From positions 1,302,001 through 1,366,000 of the forward strand of contig JAUEDM010000001.1 of NCBI GenBank assembly GCA_033439685.1: DNA of 64,000 nt. Reading direction: 5' to 3'. This DNA is from Apodospora peruviana. Taxonomy: Eukaryota; Ascomycota; Sordariomycetes; Sordariales; Lasiosphaeriaceae. Made by a program: the position numbers and the translations under genes. Under the pieces are notes generated by a model that was not told the origin of the DNA, ran no database searches, and saw only the letters and a list, made by a program, of their open reading frames with translations. How positions within the stretch are numbered: the first letter of the stretch is position 1; every line of letters starts with the position of its first letter. This document shows, one piece after another, positions 32,258 through 42,223 of the stretch.

Positions 32258-33720
32258 GTTTTTCTCTTCCCCTTTTTGTGGGGTTTTTATGCACGCACCG
32301 CATCGTCACACTACCTACCTACATTTCTACCTATGATACCACATCTATTAATCTAATGTTTCCCTTTTTCTTTCTTACCCTAGTTTGTCTGTCTGGTCTC
32401 TGTAACGAGGTGGGGGGAAGCTGGTAATGGAAGGGTTTTCCTTTCTTTTCACCGCAGGTCGAACCGCCGGTGGGAATGCTGAAGTACCTAGTCGTTAACG
32501 AGAATCCTTTTTTTTAATATTGCATACCCTATTTTTCTCGGGTTGTTATGGATTACATGCCCTGTTGTTGTTCAGTCTGGTATACATTCTATATTATTGT
32601 ATGTACGGTATGTACGGAGTTGAGGGGTGTGAAGTACCTAGCCAGGAGAGTTTTAGACTGCGCAATGCGGTAAAGCGGACTATCAGGGTCATGATAATAA
32701 CCCGGATTTATGTTTGTTGACTGGAAGGGGGCCTTGGGATATGGTCCAGAGAATTGTGAGAGAATAGACAAGCCCGAGCTGGTATGATGCGATGCCATGT
32801 CATATTGTTGTCGTGGCTGCCATATCGATGTCCATGATAGCCCGGCTTATCACGTTGCTTGCTTTCTTTTCCATATTGGACAAGCACAAAAGCAACGATA
32901 GTAATACTCGAGAAGCTGATATGTTCGATGTGCATCGGAAGAGATGAGGCTGTGCAACTCAAGCTACGATTGCTACGTAGTGTAGACAGGAGCCGCAGTG
33001 CTGTGGTGTTGTGGATGAGGAAATCCGACTTTAGCCTAAAAGGGACGCGGACGAGTCCCCTCCGCAGCCCAGGGATCCCATCCACCACACTTGTTCCACC
33101 CAAGGCTCTAGCCCGCAGCCGCTTTGATATCAGATATCCAATGTTTTGGTGATGTTTCCTGTTACTGCTTCAGGGGACACTTACAGCTGCCACTGCTATA
33201 GGAATTGACCGCCTCCTACCTAGGTCTAGATTGGTGGGGGTTGTTCAGGGGTGAGAGCTGCAGTTGCAGCTGTCATTCGGTAGACCCTTTTCGGGGTTCG
33301 TCCTCCCGCCATCGTTAAGATGACCGACCGAACGAACGAACGACAAGCTTCTCTCATCATAGGTTGAGAAGGCAACGAGAAGGAGAAGAGCCGGGTCCGA
33401 AAGTGGACTGGGGTAGAGAGCTACCGGCGGCCTTAAATACGAGCCGAAGGCCCTCCTCCTCCTGTATGAGTGGTCGTGATATTATCCCATATTCTTTGCT
33501 CGTGCTCGAACCTAAGGTACCTCCTTACTCTTTACTGTGAGAGGTTGTGTGTGTTCCTTCCCTTCATTATTTTTCTGGATAGATTGGAAGTCTGTTGTTC
33601 CTTCTATAAAATTGCAGTTGCTGTACTACCTCTTCACAGTTTCCCCGCCAAAGCTGCTCCTGCCCCTCACCATTCATCAGTGTTCACAGAACCTCAACTC
33701 CTGAGTCCTGACCACTAGCC
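32258..33720. other. intergenic, 1.46 kb
   Basis: 3' flank of Rab4 and promoter of beta-mannosidase. It has several CTACCTACCT / AAGTACCTAG motifs (32310-32330, 32481, 32632, 33218) and a (GAAC)n run near 33332. The final 250 bases are a CT-rich leader. No gene recognised. Confidence 0.4.
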
Positions 33721-36359
33721 ATGGCACCGCCACGTATCGTCACCCCTCTCAACGAGAACTGGACATTCAAGCAAGCAGATAAGGAGGACAGCAAGTTTCT
33801 GTCCGTCGCCCAGTTTCCCACAAACGTCCATCTGGACCTGCTTCACAACGGCCTAATCCCGGACCCGTTCATCGGCAAGAACGAGCTCGACGTCCAGTGG
33901 GTGGGCGAGGCGAAATGGATCTACAAGACCACTTTCAGGTCCCAGCAAGTGCCCGAGGGCGCCAAGGCTATCCTGGCCTTTGATGGTCTTGACACGTTTG
34001 CCACGGTCGTTCTGAACGGCGAGACCATCCTCGAGACGGACAACATGTTTCTGCCGGAACGTGTCGATGTCACGTCGGTTCTCAAGACCTCTGGGGACGA
34101 GGAGAACGAGCTTGTCATTACATTTGACAGCGCCTATCTGAGAGGGTGGAAGCTGGTTGAAAAGTACCCTGACCATAAGTGGGGATGCTGGAATGGCGAT
34201 AGCTCGAGATTGGCTGTTAGGAAAGCACAGTACCACTGGGTAAGTTTTATTTTCCCCGCCGGAGTTGTTTTCGTGCTTTGTTGAAGTTAACATGCTGTAT
34301 GTAGGGATGGGATTGGGGCCCAAATCTCAACACGTGTGGCCCGTGGAGGCCGATCAACCTGGAGATTTATGAGGCCAGACTAGCAGACCTTAGTTGCCAG
34401 TCAGAGGTCGACAATTCATTGAGCTCCGCGGACATCACCGTCACAGCCGAAGTTGAAGGCAAGGCAGACAAGGTGCGCTTCGAGATATCTCTGAATGGCG
34501 AGCAGGTTGCAACCGAGACTGTCGACAGCAGTCCCGGCAAGGTCAGCGCCTCGTTCCACCTCGATAAACCCTCGCTGTGGTACCCCGTCAGATACGGTAA
34601 GCAGCCCCTTTACCAGGTCAAGGCTAGCCTCCTCGGCGGAGACGATGTGATAGATGAGGACACCAAAAAGGTTGGCTTGCGGAGAGCAGAGCTGGTCCAG
34701 CGTCCCCTGAAGGAGCAACCCGGAACGAGCTTCTTCTTCCAAGTCAACAACATTCCTCTCTACTGCGGTGGCAGTGACTGGATTCCTGCCGACAACTTTG
34801 TTCCCCGGATTAGCCGCCAAAAGTACTTTGACTGGGTCAAGCTCGTCGCCGATGGCAACCAGTTCATGATTCGCGTCTGGGGCGGTGGTATTTATGAAGA
34901 ACAAGACTTCTATGACGCATGCGACGAGTACGGAATCCTCGTTTGGCAGGATTTCATGTTTGGTTGTGGCAATTACCCTGCGTGGCCGGAGCTGCTCGAG
35001 TCGATCAAGCGCGAGGCTTACGAAAACGTCAAGATGCTCCGTCACCATCCGTCCATTGTCATCTGGGCTGGCAACAACGAAGACTACCAGTACCAGGAGA
35101 GCGTCAACCTTACCTACAATTACGAGGACAAAAACCCGGATAACTGGCTCAAGACCGACTTCCCAGCTCGCTACATCTACGAGAAGATCCTTCCGGATAT
35201 CTGCTCGGAGCTCATACCCAGCACCTTCTACCACCCCGGCTCACCGTGGGGTGCAGGAGTCGACACCCACGACCCAACAGTGGGCGACATCCACCAGTGG
35301 AACGTCTGGCACGGCACGCAGGAAAAGTACCAAAACTTTGACAAACTCGTCGGCCGCTTCGTGTCTGAGTTCGGCATGGAGGCCTTTCCGTCCGTCAAGA
35401 CCATCGACGCCTATCTCCCTTTGGGCAAGGACGACCCGGACCGCTACCCGCAGTCGTCGACCGTCGACTTCCACAACAAGGCCGACGGGCACGAGCGCCG
35501 CATCGCGTTGTACCTGGTCGAGAACATGCGCTACGCGCCAGACCCGCTTGAGCAGTTTGTCTACAGCACGCAGCTGATGCAGGCCGAGTGTCTGGCGTCG
35601 GCCTACCGGCTGTGGAAGCGGCAATGGAAGGGCCCCGGCCGCGAGTACTGCGGTGGCGCGCTGGTGTGGCAGATCAACGACTGCTGGCCGGTCACGAGCT
35701 GGGCCATTGCCGACTATTATCTCCGTCCCAAGCACGCCTACTTCACCGTGAAGCGCGAGATGGCACCGGTCAGTATCGGTATCACGCGGAAAGAGCACCA
35801 CCACCCGAAAGACAAGTACACGCGCGTTAATATCGATACCAAGACCCAGATTGAGGTCTGGGGGAGCAATCTCACGCTTGAGGATCTGACCGTCGACTGC
35901 GTGCTCAGGGCGTGGGACGTCGAGACGGGCGAGCAGACATTCTCCGAGACTGTGGCATCTTTGGTCCTGCCAGAGAACCGGTCGACGGACATTGTGGCCA
36001 TGGAAGTTCCTGTGATCAAGCCCAAGAGCGGTGAGGAGGCTCGTACGGTCGTGGCGGCGTATCTTCAGGTCCAGGACAGCGGAAAACAGATTGCCAGATA
36101 CGTCAACTGGCCCGAGCCGCTCAAGTACCTGCACCTGCAGAAGCCGAAGGAGCTCAAGGCGGTGCTTACGGCGGACTTCAAGGTTGTTGAGATTAGCGCC
36201 GAGGTGCCGGTCAAGGGCGTTGCGCTCGAGTGCGAGGATGATGATGTCAAGTTTGACGATAATTTGGTGGATATCGTTCCGAGCGAGGTGGTGAGAATCG
36301 GTGTTCGTGGTGCGAAGGAAGGGACCAAGATTGAGACGAGGTATCTTGGTATGCTATAA
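33721..36359 (+). CDS. mndB: Beta-mannosidase B, GH2
   Basis: Two exons, 33721-34239 and 34305-36359, with a 65-nt intron; the product is 857 aa. Domain order is an N-terminal sugar-binding-like beta-domain (residues 10-190, GWDWGPNLNTCGPWRPI at its end), an immunoglobulin-like domain, the TIM barrel and C-terminal beta-domains. The acid/base is Glu432 in IWAGNNED and the nucleophile Glu528 in SEFGMEAF. The protein has no signal peptide, and it matches the intracellular clade (mndB), which removes terminal beta-mannosyl residues from mannooligosaccharides taken up by the cell. It is tail to tail with xylitol dehydrogenase, 367 bases apart. Confidence 0.93.
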
Positions 36360-36726
36360 GTGTCTGACGGGAAGCTTGTGGGCTGGTCGTATATCAGATG
36401 AGATACTGAAGAGACAATTCAGAGTTAGATGGATAATGATTAGTTTCGGTTACTAGATGAGAGTAAGGAATAGGTATCGTGGTCCATAGAAATAATTTCA
36501 TGACATAAAGGACTGTGTTTTAGGTATAAAATGCATGCAATATTGAAGCAGTGTTAAAGAAAATGCGACTCGCTGTAATAAAAGATATCCAAAAAGACAA
36601 GTAAGCGCCTGTACGCCATGGTTCCCAATCACCACCCTTCCGCCGCCGCCACTGAGCCAAATCCAAATTTGCTATGCATCAACAACCACACCAGGATCCT
36701 TTACATGAAGCCAGCCGCCAGTCAGT
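36360..36726. other. short intergenic between convergent genes
   Basis: 3' flanks of beta-mannosidase and xylitol dehydrogenase; nothing else recognised. Confidence 0.4.
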
Positions 36727-37964
36727 CTAGCAGCAAGTCGCACCGCCCTCCTCCTTGGCCTTCTCAGCCGTCTGCACCTTCGCCTCGTCAACGCTCGTAT
36801 CCATGCCGCCAACATCCTTCTCATTCGGTCCGGCGATCAAAATCTTGATCACCTGGCCCTCCTTGACCTTCTTGAACGCCTCCTCGGCATCCTTGAACGC
36901 CACCACGCCATTCACGAGCTTCTTGACGTCCACCTTGCCGGCAGCGACGAGGTCGATCGCCAACTTGTAGTCGCCGCTGCCGTACCGGAACGAGCCTCGG
37001 GCCGTCACCTCTTTGAGACAAAGCGCCATGATGGGGAAGGTGATATCGGCCTTGCCCATGCCGCCCTGGACGTAGGTGCCGCCCATGCGGACGACGTGGA
37101 GCGCCGCCTGGATGGAAGGTTCCGCCCCGCTGGCGTCGATGACCACGTCCGCTCCCGCTCCCAATCCGGCGGCGGCGATGAGCTGGCGCGCGTTCTCTTC
37201 CGGAGAGACGCGCTGCGACAGGTACGTGTGCGTCGCGGCAAAGTCCTTTGCGAAATCGAGTTTTGACTGGACAATGTCGACGGACACTACTTTTGTGGCG
37301 CCGAAGGACTTGGCCACGGCCGCACACAGCAAGCCGACGGGGCCGGCGCCCATGACCACGACCGATTGTCCTGGCTGCACGCGGGCCTGCTTGGTGATAT
37401 GCACGGCCACGGCCAAGGGTTCGATCAGCGCGCCCTCCTGGAGGGAGACGTTGTCTGGCAACTTATAACAGAAGTCGTGGGGCGCGACCCAGAATCCTGT
37501 TAGCGTGCCGTCGTAGGGCGGCGTGGCGGCGAAGACCATGTCATGACACAGGTTGTAGCGGCCGCCGAGGCAGGTCTCGCAGCGCCGGCACGGGTAGCCG
37601 GGCTCGAGGGCAATGCGGTCGCCCTTCTTGAGGTCCTTGACGGCGCTGCCGACCTCGACTACGGTGCCGGCCGACTCGTGGCCTAGGACCATGGGGTCCT
37701 TGACGACGAAGTGGCCGATGGCGCCGTGGAGCCAGTAGTGCACGTCGGAGCCACAGATGCCGGTGTAGTTGACCGCTACGAGGACATCGTGCGGCGACTG
37801 GAGGGACGGGATCGGCTTCTCGGCGAAGGAGACGTCGTTGGGTTTGTTGAGGATGAAGGAGAGGTTCTACCGTCCGCGAAAAAAAAGGGGATTGTTAGTA
37901 GGGTATACAGGGTAGAGAATTTGAGTATGGTCTGTTAGTTTTGGCTTACAGAAGCGCCCTCCAT
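36727..37964 (-). CDS. xdhA: Xylitol dehydrogenase (D-xylulose reductase), Zn-dependent MDR
   Basis: Two exons, 37950-37964 (only 15 nt, MEGAS) and 36727-37866; the intron is 83 nt; the product is 384 aa. Catalytic zinc ligands lie in GICGSDVHYW and LGHESAG; the structural zinc Cys quartet is in CRRCETCLGGRYNLC. The NAD motif is VVMGAGPVGLLCAAV and VSVDIVQSK carries the Asp expected for NAD over NADP. It matches Neurospora-type XDH along its length but has a longer Lys/Glu-rich tail ending ATCC. It converts xylitol to D-xylulose in the fungal pentose pathway. The microexon start gives the standard SNLSFILNKPND N-terminus. Confidence 0.95.
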
Positions 37965-39658
37965 TGTGTAAGCTGTGGTTTGGTCAAGCTATCAGATGGT
38001 ATGTTGAGACGAAGCTTGAAGATGGGATGAGGGGTGATAAAGGAGGGGTGAGGGGTTGTAGCTGTCAGTTCTGGGTACGTCACGATGAGACGTGACGAAC
38101 AAGAGAAAGAGAGATGTACTCGGAAAATATCAACACTTTTTGATAGGTATTCAGCAGAGAAAGGAAAGAAGCTGGTCAAGAGGGGAAGAGCAGCTGAGAA
38201 TTTATTCCCCTCCTTCGACTCGGATGGGTTACCTAGCTGCTCGGTCTATGTATGACATGCCGGGCGAGCCAGCAGCAGCACCCACGCCTCTCGGCCATGG
38301 GTCGGTGTCTCAGGGGGGCAACGATACCGGGGAAGGCCTGCCTGTCTGTAGGTTCCTTCTGTCTGGACCAGAGCCGGCCCTCTCTCTTTGTGGTTGTCCA
38401 TCCTACCGCGTTTGCCAGAAGAATGGAAAGATGGATATGCGGATGGGGGAAGCTTGGGATCAATGCGGGGAGCTCCCCACGCAGAGAAGAGTGTGTCAAA
38501 CTATCGAAAAGGATTGGCCTCCATCTGCTGCACCGGCTGAAGAGAGAAAGCATGGAAAGCATGGAGCCTCACAGTGGATTGCCCAATGTCATCCCCCACT
38601 GCCACCCCTCTCTTCCGAACCGGAGCAAGGTGATGCTTGCGAGAGCCCAGTTACGGCATGGGCATGGTGGTGAGCCGGGAAGCTCCCGCGAGCTTGTCTG
38701 TAGATAGCTCCACGCGCCTCCATGAAGCAGCCCAGCCTTGGTCCATCATTTATCCAGGTCATTTACCCGCTCCAATCAGCGTGGGGGTGCCTGTCGGACG
38801 GTATCCGCCAGGGAGATCAGTGTAAGAGGCAAATCCTCAAGGTGTTCGTCAGGTGAGAAGAAGAAACTTTCTTGGTGAAGGGGACATGGTGAAATGTCGT
38901 TGAATAACCAGAATTGACGATCCGTCAAAATAAGACGCACTCGGTAGGGATCTATGCCGTTTAGCACGCCCCGAGCAACTGGGAAGCCGGGATGCTCTGG
39001 AGGCATCATGAGAACATTGTGGGCTGATAGTGAGGCCGGAGCCCGGTTACAGTGTTGTGTAGGACGTGGGGCGGGCGAAAGTGCCTAGATCACTGCTGAG
39101 GAGAGTGACATCAACCCTGCACTTGGCAGTTAGTAGGAATGCAGCTGTATTGGATGTGAGGAAAGTATCCATCACGCTGCTGCATGGTCCCGTGATACTT
39201 TGCTGGACGGGATGCCGAAGACCTCGCTGGAGGGTCGTATTGCAGGTCAAGTTCAGGTAGCGAGCAGCGGGACCGGCGTCGCCCGTTGTCGCCAAGGATA
39301 GCGGCGGCAGTTGAAGCCCTCAACTTCAGCTTCAAGGAACTACCGGGCTCTTCAATTGCGGTTGCGACTGAAAGACAAGACACGCTGCGGAATACTCGGG
39401 TCGAACAAAAGGTCAGCGAGGTGAAGATAAGTTTTGCTAACGAGTCGGCAATGGCTCGATGATTTTCAGAGGTCTTTTCGAATACCCTCAGCTTCTTGAG
39501 ACCAAACAGGTTTCTAGTATCGCGTGAGATTGGAGTTCTTTATTTTCCGATGATTAGCTGCACTCAAGAAAGCCAAAGGCGAGAAAGAAAAATCGTCAAA
39601 AAAGAGGAAGAAGAACCACGTCTTCCGTGAAGGAAGATATGATTGACTATGTCAACAT
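37965..39658. other. upstream region of xylitol dehydrogenase, 1.7 kb
   Basis: Contains the XDH promoter. I looked for GGCTAA-type pentose-activator sites close to the start and saw none I would call. A 193-codon open frame (38092-38673) lacks motifs and is treated as chance. No other gene recognised. Confidence 0.4.
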
Positions 39659-39748
39659 TGACAAGAGTGGGATTCGAACCCACGCCCTTTCGGACTGCGA
39701 AAGTCAGATTCCTGAACACAGCGCCTTAGACCGCTCGGCCATCTTGCC
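39659..39748 (-). tRNA. tRNA-Leu(CAG) with 10-nt intron
   Basis: The minus strand gives acceptor GGCAAGA pairing with TCTTGTC, discriminator A, and a class II D-arm (TGGCCGAGCGGTCTAAGGCG) identical to that of tRNA-Leu(AAG). The anticodon stem CTGTG/CGCAG (one G-U) holds TTCAGG, so the anticodon is CAG; about 10 extra bases after position 37 form a short intron. The variable arm and the T-arm (GTGGG-TTCGAAT-CCCAC) are class II Leu-like. Confidence 0.88.
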
Positions 39749-40244
39749 TTAGTGGTTGTTATTGAATGTCACGGGATTAAAGTGGCTCTCGTCTCAGTCC
39801 TGGCTTCGAGATTCTCACGGTTCTGTGGTGTGAATGACTCGGGATCAACTGGCCGGTTTTCGGCGGCTGGTTGTGAAGGGTATGCACTTGCCACCTAAGT
39901 TCTTAGGTAATCATCGGAGAGTTTCCGCTTTGCCCCGAGCTTCCAGTGAACCCCCGAACAGCATAAGGGCACAACAATGGGACTGAGCTTGGACTTGGCT
40001 GGGTTGAAGGACGAATGTGGACGGTAAATCGTGGACTACAATTGCAAGAGTGAATCAAATATCAGACAGAAAAATTGAGTGCTTTATATACTCGCTCCGG
40101 TCTACCGATTCGAGGTAGCATCGTCCCCCCATCTCCATGCGATATGCGTCACGGCGGACAATATCGCTCGCGAGGTCGTTGACTCCAGTCATCATCACAC
40201 TGCCAGGAATTCTGCGTATCTTGACACCCACTCTCACCCGCAAG
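39749..40244. other. intergenic, promoter of FPGS-1
   Basis: Lies between the tRNA-Leu 5' end and the FPGS-1 start. No gene recognised. Confidence 0.4.
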
Positions 40245-41879
40245 ATGGCGTCCAAGACCAGAACATACAATGCAAGTGCTATTCGCTTATTTGATTATCA
40301 CAACAACTAATCAGACTCATAATATAGGACGCAATCGATGCTCTCAACTCCCTGCAGACGCCCTTCGCAGTCATCGAGGCTCGGCGTAAGGCCGGGGTCC
40401 GGCCCGATGCGGTATCCGTCAAAGAGATGCGGACCTACCTCACCCGCATCGGGTACTCATCTCATGACCTAGACCGTCTCAACATTGTTCATGTTGCCGG
40501 GACCAAGGGTAAGGGCAGCACCTGTGCCTTTGTGGACTCGATCCTATCTCGTTATCAGAAAGCCCGCGGCGTCCCGCGGCGCATCGGTCTCTTCACCTCC
40601 CCCCATTTGATCGCTGTCCGGGAACGGATCCGAATCAACTCAAGGCCCATCTCGGAGGAACTTTTTGCCCGTTACTTCTTTGAAGTCTGGGACCGGCTTG
40701 AGTCGTCTGTCGGAAAGGAAGGGCCAGATGCGAGTGCAAATGCAGATGCGGACGCGGCGTTGATAGCACCGGCCGGCTCCAAGCCCATCTATGCCCGGTA
40801 TTTGACTCTAATGAGTTACCATGTCTTTCTGTCCGAGGGTGTCGATGCAGCTGTGTACGAGACGGGTATCGGTGGCGAGTACGACGCCACCAACATCGTC
40901 GAACGCCCAGTAGCCACCGGCATCAGCTCGCTCGGTATCGACCACGTCTACGTGCTGGGGGACACGGTCGACAAGATTGCCTGGCATAAAGCCGGTATCA
41001 TGAAGACGGGCAGCCCAGCCTTCACCATCGAACAGGTTCCCTCGGCGGCCCAAGTCCTCAAGGATCGTGCCAAGGAGAAGAAGGTCGAGCTGAAAGTGCT
41101 CGATATTGATTCTCGACTGCAAGGGGTCAACGTTCGTCCAGATGCGAATTTCCAAAGGAAGAATGCCAGTTTGGCAATTGCACTGGCTGAGACGACCATC
41201 GCAAAACTTGATCCGTCCTTCTCTCTTGATCCACAGGGGCCACTACCAAACGAGTTTGTTGATGGACTGGAGCAGGTCGTTTGGAGAGGCCGCTGCGAGG
41301 TCAAGGAGGAGAGAGATGTCGTCTGGCATGTCGATGGCGCACACACGGTAGACAGCCTGAAAATGGCCGCGAGATGGTTCGTTGATGAGTGCAAGAAGCC
41401 CGGCCCGAAAGTCCTCATCTTCAACCAGCAGGGGCGCCAGGAGGCTGTAGATTTCCTCGAAGGACTATGCAACACGGTCAAGAACGCGGACCCCAACGGG
41501 ATTGGGTTTCGCCATGTGATATTCTGCACAAATGTCACGTATGCAGAGACGGGATATAAGCGAGGTATTTACCCCCTTTTTTCTTATAGAGATGCTTTCA
41601 GAGATGCTAACACCATGCGAAGACTTTGTGAATCACCAGTACAATCCCAAAGACATCGAGAACCTTACCACGCAGCGCGCATTTGCGGAGAAATGGTCAG
41701 TCATTGACCCATCCGCCAACGTGATGGCCGTCCTCAGCATCGAGGAGGCCATCAACAAGGTTCGCAGTCTGGCGGACATAGGTCTGAAGGAGGATGAAAA
41801 GGTACAGGCGTTGATCACCGGCAGTCTACACCTAGTAGGAGGTGCATTAGGGATCCTAGAGGGAGCAGATGCTCTCTGA
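40245..41879 (+). CDS. Folylpolyglutamate synthase, canonical Met7/met-6-like (FPGS-1)
   Basis: Three exons: 40245-40271 (27 nt), 40328-41564 and 41623-41879; the product is 506 aa. The first intron uses a GC donor (GCAAGT) with a good acceptor (AATATAG); the frame then gives TYN-DAIDALNSLQTPFAV, as in fungal FPGS. ATP-binding loop HVAGTKGKGSTCAF is near residue 65, followed by IGLFTSPHL, RERIRINSRPIS, FFEVWDRL, LGIDHVYVLGDT, HKAGIMK, WHVDGAHTVDSLK and ITGSLHLVGGAL. The enzyme adds glutamates to folates, keeping them in the cell and supporting methionine and purine synthesis. It lacks a clear presequence. It converges on a second FPGS gene 344 bases downstream. Confidence 0.92.
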
Positions 41880-42223
41880 ATACGGGGGCACATCTTAACG
41901 TGACCGGTGAGGGAAGAAAGGATGACAGAAGCAGGGCTGGTCTTCATCATGACTTCATGCCTTTATACGATATTAGACATGTACACTCAACTATACAGTT
42001 TTTTTATGCTTCACAGCATGGGAGGATATGGGTCAATTACTGCAAGGAATATACCAGAAAACGGAGATTAGGATATCAATCCAAGAATTTCTGGACTTTG
42101 TATTCAACATCATAGCTAACAGGTCGTAATTCCTGGACCAAGATATATTTACATCCTGCAGATAAGTGCGGATGAGCTGCCTGCCGCCAGGTTGACTGGC
42201 GTCTTTGTCCCCGTATCCCAGAT
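41880..42223. other. short intergenic between convergent FPGS genes
   Basis: Shared 3' region of the two paralogues; no gene recognised. Confidence 0.4.

Noticed and set aside
32455..32475. Second B-box-like sequence (GGTTCGACC on the minus strand)
   Set aside because: The flanking bases do not form a T-stem, and no A-box is found at the right distance.
38092..38673. 193-codon open frame upstream of xylitol dehydrogenase
   Set aside because: Low-complexity, no motifs, no splice partners; probably promoter sequence.
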